The position numbers were made by a program, and so were the translations under genes. This document shows, one piece after another, positions 23,417 to 35,000 of a stretch of 64,000 bases of DNA. Location of the stretch: positions 4,092,001-4,156,000 of the forward strand of contig JBITNC010000001.1 of NCBI GenBank assembly GCA_050084985.1, in the 5' to 3' direction. The stretch's first letter is position 1; every line of letters starts with the position of its first letter. Source of the stretch: Nageia nagi. Lineage: Eukaryota; Pinophyta. The notes below the pieces were generated by a model. That model had not been told where the DNA came from, did not search any database, and was given only the letters and a program-made list of their open reading frames with translations.

Positions 23417-23650
23417 TATATACGCAAGGTACGTGGGAGCTCAATTTTGTGCTAGTGCTGTCTAATGCACAACCGTTCGAAAAGGGCCCTTGCTAATATA
23501 GTCGCGGTACATGAGGGAATCCTAAAGGACCTATCTATATACCATGTACGTGCATGACCATGATGGCCTCCGTATATACTCAAAGGTATGTGAGAGAATC
23601 CAACAGTGGCCTAAGCGATATACTACGAGTACGTTGTAGGAGACCACAAT
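23417..23650 (-). repeat. GTACGTG-containing repeats upstream of element H gag
   Basis: Five imperfect copies of CTATATAC..GGTACGTG(G)GAG (plus strand) start near 23417, 23497, 23534, 23571 and 23618. They lie just upstream of the gag ATG in the transcript leader, within the richest CpG cluster of the element. The repeats contain near-palindromic GTAC/CACGTAC cores. Their role is unknown; packaging or translation signals are possible but speculative. Confidence 0.6.
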
Positions 23651-24410
23651 TCCTCGGGATGCAGTGCTGACAAAGTAACGATAGCTCCTATGTTTAAAGA
23701 TGCCAGAACACGTCTATACCTAAAAGACTCTACTCTTTCTTTTCTTTCCAATAGCTTATGAATCACCCCAAATAGACCTTTCAATCAAAATATATGCAAA
23801 TTTAAAGAAATAAATAAATAAATTGTACCTTTTTTAAATCATGATTTGGAGATTGTTCTATTGTCCAACCTTCCAACTGATGTAAATATGAAATTTCGGC
23901 CCTTCAGAGTCTGAAATTTCTACCTATAGTAGCCTCAGATGTCTTCTTTTCAATGCCATAGATTTCGTCAAATTTTGATAGCCCAAGAGGAAATGACTGC
24001 AATTTTCCCAAAATGTGCTGATTTTTGGATTTTTTTGAAGAGCGAACTTGTATGAAGTGCCTTGTGTCACCTGTTTATTCTCAGACCTTGAAAATTGTAA
24101 AAGATAAACTTCCATATATAACCTAACCAATCCAATAGGTCTCACCTAGTTTGTATCTGTAAAACTTCAGATATACCTTTTTTAGCTAGAACACCTGTTT
24201 CAGACCTACTTTTGCGACTAGTCACAAACCTTAACTTCCCTGAGTTTAACTTAAAAAATATAGCGAATTAGGAGCTAAAATTTTAACTGAAACTTTTTCG
24301 TTATGTCTTCAAAAAACCCTATAAATTTTAGAATTTAAATCCTCCCGAAAAACAATTGGTAGCGAAAATGCCACAATGACTATTTTTGAGCTGTGAAACC
24401 CTAGAATCGT
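23651..24410 (-). other. Element H 5' leader, no gene seen
   Basis: This is untranslated leader between PBS and the repeats. Short open frames on the minus strand have no recognisable motifs. No other structure was seen. Confidence 0.65.
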
Positions 24411-24424
24411 CTGCTCTGGTACCA
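24411..24424 (-). other. Element H primer-binding site
   Basis: On the minus strand, TGGTACCAGAGCAG begins two bases after the LTR end. It differs from the initiator-Met complement TGGTATCAGAGC by one base. It fixes the minus orientation of H. Confidence 0.87.
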
Positions 24425-24426
24425 AA

Positions 24427-24747
24427 TGTTATGAACAAAGTTCCCAAAATAGCATAAAATCACCAAAGAGAGAGCTCAATGCATTGAATAAGAGATAAAA
24501 TATGTAATAAGACACTTTGAGGGGGCAACCTCCTTTGTAATAAGCCACTTAGAGGGGGCAACCTCCTTTACATCACATCAATTACACAACAATAGACATC
24601 TTCAAATGATAATACCTCCTTAGTATATATAGGAGTCCAAGGGGTGCCACTACAATGAAAGGACACTAGCCGACATAACAATAATAATGTAAGGAAATAA
24701 TAATAACCATATCCGACCTAACAATAATAATGTATAAGGACCTAACA
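24427..24747 (-). repeat. Element H 5' LTR (321 bp, right copy) with 33-bp duplication
   Basis: It matches the left LTR, but the unit containing GAGGGGGCAACCTCCTTT is present twice (about 24510-24575). This explains the 33-base length difference. The duplicated unit is a near-palindrome (GAGG..CCTC). Because LTRs are identical at insertion, the duplication is later or reflects a template slip. Confidence 0.93.
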
Positions 24748-24752
24748 TTAAC

Positions 24753-26026
24753 TAATCATGGATCTGACAGAGCATGGGTGGAACCCAATCCATAAAGGAA
24801 TAAGTGATGTCAAAGGATCTACAAGTAACAAAGGTGATAAAGATAAGGTCAAACACATAGGAGGTACTCCTATGAATGCAAACAAAGAGACAAAGGATGG
24901 GTATAAGTAGAGAATATCTACTTGCACCAAGAACTAGTCAAAGCCAAAAGAGAATCAGAGATACTGATGTAGAAATGTGACATGCTATAAAGAGAGAACA
25001 TAATGTGCATGTAGTCTTGGTAGAGCTCATGGCTAAGAAAGATAAATGAACTGCAAAGAAGGAGGTGATATCCAGATATTCTCAAGAGATAGAATGTAAG
25101 CTGAAATGCAACTTCTACAATGCCCATAGTGGTCTATGATGAAATAAAGAAAAATGGAAGAGGAGACCCAATGTATATGAGAACATCCTCTTACATCATA
25201 GAATCCATGTTCCAAGGACAACACTATATGCCTTGGAAGTGGATGAGATAATTGTGAATTCTACAGAGGAGAAACAATAGTTTCAATAAAATCCAGATGA
25301 AGAAAGCACAACACAAAATGAAGAGGGAATAGGACCAAGTATAGATTGGATCAAATGCTTTATAGGATAAAATAAGTGATGATGAAAACAAATATGAAGA
25401 TGGAAAAATGTAAAAATTCATCATCGCATGATGTAACAAAAATAAAATTAATAAAAAGATATTTTTGTTATATACATGTTTCTATTTTTAAATTTTTTTA
25501 TAATGTTTTATGAAAAAATGAAATGACACAAAACATGATGTTTAATAAAATGATGAAAATAAGGTGATAAAAGATTAACTTGACAAATGATAAAATTAAA
25601 GAATGATAACAATGATAAAAGGAAAATGATAAAATGATAAATGATGAAGATGATAAATGATAAAAATGATAAATAATAAATGATAAGAAAGACAAATGAA
25701 ATGCTAAATGATAAAAGATAAAAATGAAAAAAGATAAAAGATAATGACCTCTACTTTTCCTCAATAAATGAAGGGAACATGATCATAAGCATGTAGACCT
25801 ATAGAGTGTATAGCTGATGCTTGAACAAAGATGACCAAAGATTCATGATCTTTGCTTTGTCCCATCAACTAAAGGGTAAATGATTAAGTGTATCCATAGC
25901 ACACAGGCATACAACACTTGTACAAAAATGAAAAAAGAAGCAAAATAAGAATATGTGATAGATTATAGTGTGACAAAGACACACATAAAATGAAGAAAGA
26001 TAGGATAAGCTAAAGGTGTGATGAGG
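24753..26026 (-). other. Element C 3' region, low-complexity, no gene seen
   Basis: Sequence resumes after element H without a recognisable frame. Positions 25490-25740 are a low-complexity run of AAATGATAA variants. Open frames on the minus strand here are by-products of that composition. Confidence 0.6.
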
Positions 26027-26550
26027 AAACCTATCACACAAAAAGATAAGACAAAGGGTTGATAAGATGAAAAGGTTGTATAACAAGGACACACATCACA
26101 TGAAGGGACAAGACAAAGGGGTTGATAACATGACAAGGATGTATGATGAACAAACACATCACATAGAGGGATAACACAAAGGGGTTGATAACATGAAAAG
26201 GCTATATGATGAGGAAACACATCACATGAGGGGATAAGACAAAGGGGTTGATACCATTACAATGTTGTATAATGAGGAAACACATCACACGAGGGGAAAG
26301 ACAAAGGGGTTGATAACATGAAAAGACTATATGAGAAGGACACACATCACATAGAGGGAAAAGAAAAAGGGGATAACACGATGGTGTGACTAGGACACAT
26401 ATCATATAGAAAAATAATACAAGGTAGATGATATGATTGAATGATGGTGTGATGAGAAAACATGTCACATAAGAGGAAAAGACAAAGGAATGACTTGAAA
26501 AGAGGATGGTGCAATGAGGATATACATCACACGAGAGGATAAGTAGAAAA
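26027..26550. repeat. Tandem repeat, period about 62 bp, about 9 copies
   Basis: Units of the form GAAACACATCACATGAGGGG ATAAGACAAAGGGGTTGATA followed by ACATGAAAAGGCTATATGAT recur at about 26030, 26092, 26153, 26216, 26278, 26339, 26393, 26456 and 26518. Central units are best conserved, and both ends are decayed. It lies in element C's 3' region, where Tat-type elements often carry arrays. Overlapping minus-strand open frames repeat the same peptide and are not treated as genes. Confidence 0.87.
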
Positions 26551-27395
26551 TGAATTTGATTGATCTATTTTATTTTGAATTGATTTGATTTTATCAAGTT
26601 TATATTGGTTTAAACTAAGGATAATTTTGGCTTAGACTTGACTTGACTTAGTTTAAGAGCTATTTGAGGTTAACTTGATTTGACTATGGCTATGGTTGAG
26701 GTATAAGAGTAGGGCTAACTTCCATGCATGTTTAGGACTATTCTTGCTTTGTTTAGACCAAAGATAATGTCCAACAACCCCAACATTAATGAGGACTAAG
26801 ATTAGAGCAACAAAATGACAAGTGTAGGATGAAGATAAAGGATAACAATGACATAATGATACAAAGATTGACACTTAAAAAAATGAGAAAAATGGAGCAA
26901 ATCTTGATGCACATGATAGAGAATAGAAAAATAAGATGATGAAAAGAAGAAAAATATGATAAAGGTGATAGTGTATTAAGGATTCATGACACACAATAAG
27001 ACCATGCTAAGGGAAGCTATAATCATAGTCTCATAGATGTACTAAGCATATTTGTAGCACATAGGCATACGATGCTTGCATAAAAAATATTGAAAAATGA
27101 TAAAGACTTCTAGTTTTCCATTACAAAATGAAGGGAATGATCATAGGTTCATAGACCTACCAAGCGTATGCATGCATATGATGCTTGAAAAAAAGATAAT
27201 GATAAAGATAAATGATGAACATGCTTATCTTGACCAAAGATAAATGATGATGACTATCAAGGATAAACACATGTCTAATGGCTCATCCAACAAAGGTGAT
27301 GATAAACTGCTTATGATGCTTGTGTTTTGATTATGATTTAGGCAAGTGATTTGTTGATTGTCTCTAAAGACTTGATTAGATGATGCAATTGATGC
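26551..27395 (-). other. Element C sequence between gag and the repeat array, no gene seen
   Basis: Repeats such as CATAGACCTACCAAGCGTA and ATGCTTGAAAAAAAGAT recall motifs at 25790-25830 and at 27060-27190. No coding frame with known motifs is visible. The stretch immediately follows the gag stop on the minus strand. Confidence 0.6.
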
Positions 27396-28278
27396 TTATG
27401 TTGATATTAGCCCATTGTCAATAAGATCTTGAATTTCATTCTTCAATTGCATGCATCGATTGGTTTTATGTCCACATTGCCTATGATAATCACAAAATGT
27501 ATTTTCCCTATACAAAGGTCTTGATGATGCTTCTTGACTTTGATTGATTGGGTGTAACATAAAAATATTTGTTCGTAATAAAGTTGGTAATATTTTCAAT
27601 AAAGAGTCCCCCAAAGGAGTGAAATATCTTTTCATCCTTGGTTTGTTTGATCGTAAGATAGGTCGACAAGTTGATGTTGTTTGATTGACTTTATATGATA
27701 ATTGATTTGTTGATTGATTATGATATGTTTGAAAATTATCATTATGTTATTGATTTTGATCATGATTATTATCTCATAATTTGATTTGACCTGATTAATT
27801 TTGATTTATTCAATGAGTGTTGCTTGTGATAAAACATCCTCAAAAGATTTATGTTGTTGGATTTTCAAGGTAAAGGATATTTCTTGTGACAACTATTGGT
27901 AAAGATGTTGATAAGCTCATCATGTGGCAAGGGATATGGTAAATCCATTCCAATTTACCTCCATATAGCCACATAATTTTGATTGACTCATCATCATGTT
28001 GATATATGTTTAATAAGTCTATGATTGATGATCTTCTCCTTATATTGATGTTGAAATAGTTTAAGAATTGATTGATCAATTGTTCGAAGGAGAATATGCT
28101 ATGTTGAGGCAACTGGTTATACCAATTCAATGCTTGACCTCCCAACGTCATAGGGAAAATTCTTAACATGAGAACATCATCATGGTTAAAGTTGTAATAA
28201 GAATATTTGAATTGCATGAGATGTTCTGAAGGATCTTCTTTACCTATAAATTTGTCTATCTTAGGTGTTTTGATATTG
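27396..28278 (-). pseudogene. gag: Element C gag, C-terminal two-thirds
   Basis: Frames 28301-27849 and 27635-27396 carry the core of a Tat-type gag: PKIDKFIGKEDPSEHLMQF, LGGQALNWYNQLPQHSIF and FLNYFNINIRRRSSIIDL. A zinc-finger variant CDYHRQCGHKTNRC (about 27455-27496) is followed by LKNEIQDLIDNGLI, a signature of Tat gag. A frame break separates the two parts. The N-terminal part lies beyond element D at 51601-52602. Element B's gag is a homologue. Confidence 0.88.
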
Positions 28279-28283
28279 TAAGG

Positions 28284-30289
28284 TGTTGATTGGTATAGCA
28301 TAACATCAAAGGGTTTGGTCTGGTCATGTTCTCCACTAACTGTAATGATAGGTTCCTTGAAAGAGCAAAAGGTGGTGGGGATGAGCTCATGTTGGTTTTC
28401 TACTCAATCTTTGATTTATAGGCTAGTTCCTATCTATATTCAAGGTTAAAAGTAACAAGAAAGGAATAAAAAGATAAAGAGTTATAAGAAAGAGATAAGT
28501 AAATAAAAAGAGCTTAAAATAAAAAATTTACAACCTAGGCATTGCAGCATAGGAAGCAATCCATAGCCAAAATTAAGAATAGCAAACTATCTCACACCTG
28601 AGGTCTCATAATCACAATACATAGCCATAATTTGAAGAAACTATTTCACACATAACATCCACAAAAGTAATAAATAGCCACTTTATTGCAAGAGGGAAAA
28701 GCATTATTTGTTTGTATTATCATATGTGAATAGCTCTTATAGATTTTGGTAAATTTGCTAAAATATCTGACGTTTCTGATCTCTAAGAGCTAGCTATTTA
28801 TACAACTTCTCCCCCTTGGGTGGTTAGGTTTCATTAATATACATAATTGCTACAATTGATTGAAATAACTAAAACAACACTATTTACATAAATTCTACAA
28901 TTGTGTTAGATTACATAATGAATAAGTACTAATCAACATGACTATCTGAGAATTTGCAATTTTTGAATAGCCATGTTCATAGAGCCATAATCCTTTTGAC
29001 ATGTTATTGACTATTCCTTTGACCCTGTAGCTAATTGAAGATTGCATTATAACTTATTAAGTAATTATTTGATTACACATTGATGGGTGTGATTTGGTAC
29101 TATGCTCTATTAGCTACTATCTACTTCTCTGCAATCTTTATGATTTGTATTGTAGATGTCAGTAATCAAAGTAATGGTGCTTGATAGATATTATGTTCAC
29201 TTGGTTCAAGAAGAAACTACCACTATTATGTGGAAATGAGTTGATATCAACACATTAACAGGGATCTAAGGGTCAACACTTAGGATGAAGTGGACTCAAG
29301 TGTTCTTTCTTATGCATTACTCTTACATTTTCTTGGTAGGTTCTATGTTCTTTTGGGCTGTATTAATGATCTAGTTCTTTTGAGACCTCTTGACTTTGAT
29401 AAAAAATCATGATGTCATCTCTCAGAATCAATGGGCTCTATTGATATTCTTTAAAAATTTACACCCACCATTTCTTGCTCTAGGACTTGCTAATTTCAAT
29501 CAAAAACTATGATGTCATCTCTTAGAATCGATGGGCTTTATTGATATTCTAGCTCTACTAGGACCTACTAATTTTGATAAAAAAATGTGACATCATCTCT
29601 TAAGATCATTAGGCTCTATTGATATTCTAGCTCTTTAGGGACCTATTAATTTTGATAAAAAAATTGACATTATCTCTCAGGATCGATGGGCTCTAATGAT
29701 ATTCTAGCTCTTCTAGGACCCACTAATTTTGATCAAAAGTATGACATCATCTCTCAGAATCGATAGGCTCTATTGATATTTTGGCTCTGAATTGATGCAA
29801 GTCTTGGACATTTGTGTCAACAATTCTCCAAAACTCTATTGCAATAAATATAACTCTTGTATAGTATTATATACATTACTCTTGGGTATCCTTTACAATT
29901 CTCTTTGGTATCCTTAAGTAGATGACAAAACTCTTAGGTTTTCTTAACTCCTAGGAACTAAAGAATAAAAAGAAAAAGAATAACATAACTCCTATTGGCA
30001 TAAATCCTAGGTATTCTTATTAACACAATTCTCAGGCACTAAGAAAATAATATGACTCCTAGGTACTTATATATATATAATTTCCAACATTTTAAGGGAA
30101 ATAAATGAGAAGTTGAGGGATTAACAAGAATGAAAGAATATAAAAATTTACAACTCTTAGAGACTCTAAGAGAATAATATCCTTTCTGATAACTCTTATA
30201 TACATAACTCTTGGGCACTAAAGAATAAGAATAAAGAATAAAGAATAATAGAATTACCATAATTTAAAGTGTAATTCTGAAAAAATATA
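28284..30289 (-). repeat. Element D 3' LTR (2006 bp, left copy)
   Basis: It starts TGTTGATTGG on the plus strand and ends AAAAAATATA. It aligns with 49593-51595 throughout. Both contain the array of about 76-bp units described separately and several copies of CTCTTGGGCACTAAAGAATAA. Confidence 0.92.
29395..29790. repeat. About 76-bp tandem repeats in element D LTR (left copy)
   Basis: Five units each contain GACATCATCTCTCAGAATCG, then ATGGGCTCTATTGATATTCT, then AGCTCTTCTAGGACCCACTA, then ATTTTGATAAAAAA. The same array is in the other LTR at about 50700-51105. It was therefore present in the element before insertion. Confidence 0.88.
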
Positions 30290-30911
30290 ATCTTTTGGTA
30301 GCTCTTTGGGGTCTCTACTTGCTGGAGAATAAAACACTTTAATTACTGCTTCTAATGGCTTGTCTAGAAATGGACCTGGTTGATGTCTCAACTACTACCA
30401 TCAAGTTTGGCATGAGGAATGGTTGCATATTTTTATTTAGATCACTTAAATATTTATAATCAATCTATGATAAGATAGGGGATGCTTTAATCTTCTCTGT
30501 ATCTACTTTAAATCATGTCAGAACATTGTTTAGCCTTCCAGCATGCAAAAATTTTGTAATTGCCTCCTAAGCCAACTCATTAATTTATTGCAAGTCTAAG
30601 ATTTATTTTTCAAAAAAAGATTGTTCAAAGAACTAAATGGTATTGGCTACCCAATTGGCATCACTACCTTTTACATTCTATTCTTCCCACAATTTGGAAG
30701 CCTTCATCTCAATCAAAGAATTAAAGAATTTGTTAATGAATTCTAGCTCTATTGTGAGCTAGTACTTATTAATCTCCATGTTGAACACCAAATTTTGGAG
30801 TTCAAAAATATCTCACATCCTTTTTTGATATAACTATTTTGGCTTGGGAGAGATCATTGCTATATTATTTTTAGTTAAGATTCTTAAATGATTTTGCATT
30901 CTCTCTAATAT

Positions 30912-32044
30912 TGTAGACACTCAAAATAACCCTACATCTAGTTTAACAACATATAAATACATAAAATAAGTATCTTTTTAACATATATCACATTAAAATA
31001 ATCATAACTCTTTATACAAGCCTCAAACAAGCTTGAAAACTCCATCATTGGATAGATCTTTTCGAGTAGATGCAAAACGAGTGGTCATATGACCCCTTTT
31101 CATTAAAAAAATGACCATTTGGTGATCATTTTAATATCCCTATAAAAATTATGGAAAAATCATTGACGATCCCAATATGATCGTTGATGATTCTGTAGGA
31201 TCGTTGATGATCTTCTAGGATCATTTTGAGATCATTTTAATAGCACTATAAAAATTATGGAAAAATCATTGACGATCCAGTATGATCGTTGACGATCCAG
31301 TACAATCGTTGACGATCCAGTACGATCGTTGACGATCCAGTACGATCATTGACGATCCTTGATTAATCATAAGACAAATCTAAGCTGAGAATCCTTAGCA
31401 TGAATGATTTGAATCATGGATACAAATTTAGAAATAACACCTCAATAATTGTAGAGAGGTTACTGGAATCTGTGATCAAAATAAATGAATAAACAAACTT
31501 TGGAGTTATGAATTGAGTTCTGTAAGTGAACAAAGGAGCACATTGGAGTAAGGAAATGCCTTCTGATTTTGATAGAATGTTCTACTTGTGATTTTCTATA
31601 GAATGTTGCTACGATTTTGATAGTATAAAGTTACCTATGTTCTATGAATTATTTCCTTCTCTTTTAGTTATTGAATAATTATTCTATGTTGCATGATTAA
31701 TATGTGAACAGGTATGGTGTGATACTTTGTTTTTTAGTGTGTTTGCAGGGTCCAAAGACATTAAAGATAGAACAAAGAATGTTGAAGCATGGCTGGTTCA
31801 TTCTCTTTAGATAAAAGGATCAGAATTCAACCCAGAATATTAGATTTAAATCATTGTTATAAAGATCATCTTGTGCAGGGCATAAGATCTCTATAAAAGA
31901 CTCCAAAAAGCTATTATAAAATTCAAAAAGCAATATATTTGTTCACACAACTATTGAGGTTTTCATGGAGAATAATAAAATCATATTTTGTTTTAAATCT
32001 GATTTATCTTTGTCTGTGTACAGGGTTGTTTTTCATGATCACAA
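30912..32044 (+). mobile_element. Solo LTR F inside element D's extra ORF
   Basis: It is 1133 bp, starting TGTAGACACTC and ending TCATGATCACA, with TSD AATAT at 30907-30911 and 32045-32049. Dropping it with one TSD copy rejoins element D's extra reading frame, in frame. It contains the 20-bp repeat array at 31163-31370. Orientation is inferred from the TGTAGACAC start. Confidence 0.88.
31163..31370 (+). repeat. 20-bp tandem repeat with palindromic core in solo LTR F
   Basis: Consecutive units GTTGACGATCCAGTACGATC occur at 31268-31368 (about five copies), with diverged ones from 31163. Each junction forms the near palindrome GATCGTTGACGATC. CpGs within the units are largely kept, unlike in the surrounding sequence. 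There are no spacers, so it is a simple tandem array. Confidence 0.87.
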
Positions 32045-35000
32045 ATATTACCTTTGGTGTATCCAGAGCCAGCTTGTGGAGAGCATTTTGAACATAGAAC
32101 TCCTAAATCACTAGTATAGTTTCTTCCTTTAGCATATGCAAGTGTGATAATGTTACCATTCTATCTCCCACTTGCTCCACTAAGGATTTTTTTAAATTTT
32201 TCATGAGCAATAACAACTTTGCATTATTATCAGATAGAACTTTATTTGTTGCAATTGCATTTTATAGCTCGACCTCAACTTGCTTGACCTTATGAGCATT
32301 AATGACTATAGCTTGAGCTTTCAGATCTTGTATTATTTGATTTGCAACATCAAGCTCAACTTTTGTTGTCATTATGCTCTTTTCAAACTCTTATTTTTGC
32401 TTATCAAGCTTGTAATCAATTATTTATTTTTATTCTACAACCCAACTGCTATTTTGTCTTTAAGAGAGCAGTCTTTCTTATACTGATCTATTTTCTTACT
32501 CAATTTTTCTATTTTGGTCTTCATTACTTGAAAACTCTTATCACATGCCATTGAAGTATTTATAAGAAATCTAAATTGGTCAATTACTGATGCACTCTAC
32601 ATATTTACATATATTATAACCATGAGAGTAATATCTAGTTGCCCTTCTTTGAAAGGCATTTGTGCTATTTTGATATCTCCTATCTCTGTTACCTTACTCA
32701 AAATTCTCAACTGTTGCTCAGGAAGCATAGGAGACTTATTAAGAAAAGTTACCCAATCAATGGGCTCTATAATTTGTATAGAAAAAATTGATTTTATTTC
32801 CTCTTATGAGGCCATAGAAATTAAAGAATGGGTAGTAATAATTCCACTTGAAATAGGTGTCTCAACTTATTGAATAGATTATGATTGCCTGGGAGGTGTC
32901 AAGTCCTAAGCTTCTGGTTCTTACTTTGCCTCTTCCATGTGTTTATTTTGTCCTTGAGTTTATCCATTGGGCTAGAGTCTTTCTTTTTCTTGGACTTGTC
33001 ATCATCATCATCATCTCCTATCCTCCTCTAGGTGTAGCTACTATAGATCCATTGGCTCTAGGTATGCTTCCCATGCCTTTTTGAATTTGACTTTATTCCT
33101 CTTACGAGGTTTGTATTTATTCTTTGCTTGGGTTTCTTTTGCAACACTAGTATTTGTACCTTGAGGCTCTCTAAACTCTTATATATCAAAAATTTCTACC
33201 TCTTTTGCCACCACCTTTGGAACTTCTTCTATTTCCTTTGAAGGTGAAGGTACAATCATTTATGACTATGACCTTGTTGTAGTGGAATGGGGCTTCTTTT
33301 CAGGATTCTATTCCTTCTCCAAGATTTGCTATCTCTAAGCCAAGGTTTATATTTTATTTTTCTTCTTTGGATAAGGCTCTCAAGAAGAGGTGGTAGTATC
33401 TGAAGTGTCTTGCTCTCCCTTATTTGGAATTTCAACCATGCTAGATAGTTTTCTTGTCTATATTGGCCTTGCCCTTTTAGTAGGTTTTCCTTGAAAATGA
33501 GGAGGAAGGGGTTGTCCAAACTCTGGCAGAGGATCTTTGGAATACTTAACCTCCTAGTACTTATCATATTTGAATTTTTAAATAATTCACTCTCAATGTG
33601 GTGATTTTTTAATTATATATTCAAATTTGAATTTTATAAAATAATGAATTTTATTGGTACCCCACCCAAAATTTGCTAACTAGATGAGGACTTTTGGGTT
33701 GAGGACAAAATCTTGTCTCTTATTTTTCTAGTTCCTATACTTCTTTATTCCCTTAAGGGCCATCCAAGACTTATTTAGGGGTATGAATTCCTAATTAAGG
33801 TACATTTCTATTTCTTACTCAATTTTATTTACAAAATATTCTATATGAGACCTACTATCATGGATAAATGTTGTACATTTTTTGCTTTATTTTATTATTT
33901 GGGTCATCTCTCTTTATGGGTCATACATCCATGTAGCTTCCACCATATCTAATTTGAAATTCTATATAATGAATTTAGCTATACTATCTTTACATCCTAT
34001 TTCTAAAAGAGTAAAATTCTTATTAGAAGCTGGTATATCTATAATAGACTTAAAGTTATCTCTAGAGCCATATTTTTGCTCTATAGCACAAATCTATCTT
34101 CCTATCTTTATTGAGTATAACTATAGGGTTACATATTTAGGTAATTAGAAGGGTCTCTAAAATACCCATATCTGATTATCATGATGCAACTTCTCAAGAA
34201 GTACCAATCACCAATTTTATTTCCTCCTTGCAACTCCCTCATTGTGCTTTTACGCAATCTATTAGGGAGTTTTTCGATCAAAATTTTTATTGATGATGAA
34301 TAGAACTTATCCATAAATTCATATTAGGATCCATATAACTTAATCAAAATTGGTACCAACAAATCAATTGGTACCAATGTAGCATTGGAAATCATTGGCG
34401 CAATTGGTAACCCTACCTTTATGAGTTTGTTAAGATTTTGATGTGAAGAACCACCAAAGATATGAAGAGTGTTTGGAGTATGACTTCTCAATTTTAAATA
34501 GACACCTCTTAATTTCTCTAGTTATAAAAGCTAAGAAGTCATAGCATACATGATCCTCTAAAATGTTATAAACCATATGCACCATGGCTTCATCTACTTC
34601 AATTTGGGTCTTCTTTCCCAAGATAACTGCCAGTGCTTGTAGCACTTTTCTATCCTACTCTCTTTTAAAAAGGGCTATTTGGTAGCTTGGCAAGAGTTTG
34701 GTCTTCTTGCTATCTTGATATCTTCCATTGATCTAGCTTAACATTTCATCTTGATTGATATAAAAGTCCTGCTTCTCCTTTATCAAATCAATTTATTTTT
34801 TGACATGGAAAGTCTAATCCATTGGAATAGCAAATGCTTGAACTATGGAGTCAAAAGTGCAATCCAATACTACTTCAAACTTAGGCTCATATGTATCTCC
34901 ATTTTCTATGCTTTTGAACATTCCTATTTGGTAACCCTTTTGGTGATGCCTATGTGCCAAGGAGTATATGAGTTTGAGGCAAGTAAAGGACTCATAAGGT

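Larger units (their letters stand above)
22146..24747 (-). mobile_element. Element H: complete small gag-only gypsy retrotransposon
   Basis: It is 2602 bp with perfect TSD TTAAC (22141-22145 and 24748-24752). LTRs are 22146-22433 and 24427-24747, very similar apart from one 33-bp duplication. On the minus strand the order is 5' LTR, initiator-Met-like PBS, about 1 kb leader, an intact gag of 308 codons, PPT, 3' LTR. There is no protease or polymerase. Terminal motifs are TGTTAGGTCC..TTCATAACA. It looks like the youngest clean insertion in the window and would need enzymes supplied by another gypsy element. Confidence 0.95.

Noticed and set aside
25865-26468. Three overlapping minus-strand frames of 75-88 codons with repeated peptides
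   Set aside because: They are read-through of the 62-bp DNA repeat in different frames. None has a known motif, and unit length is not kept in frame.
31268-31368. Possible CRISPR-like array
   Set aside because: The 20-bp units are directly adjacent with no variable spacers and lie in a plant LTR. It is a simple tandem repeat.
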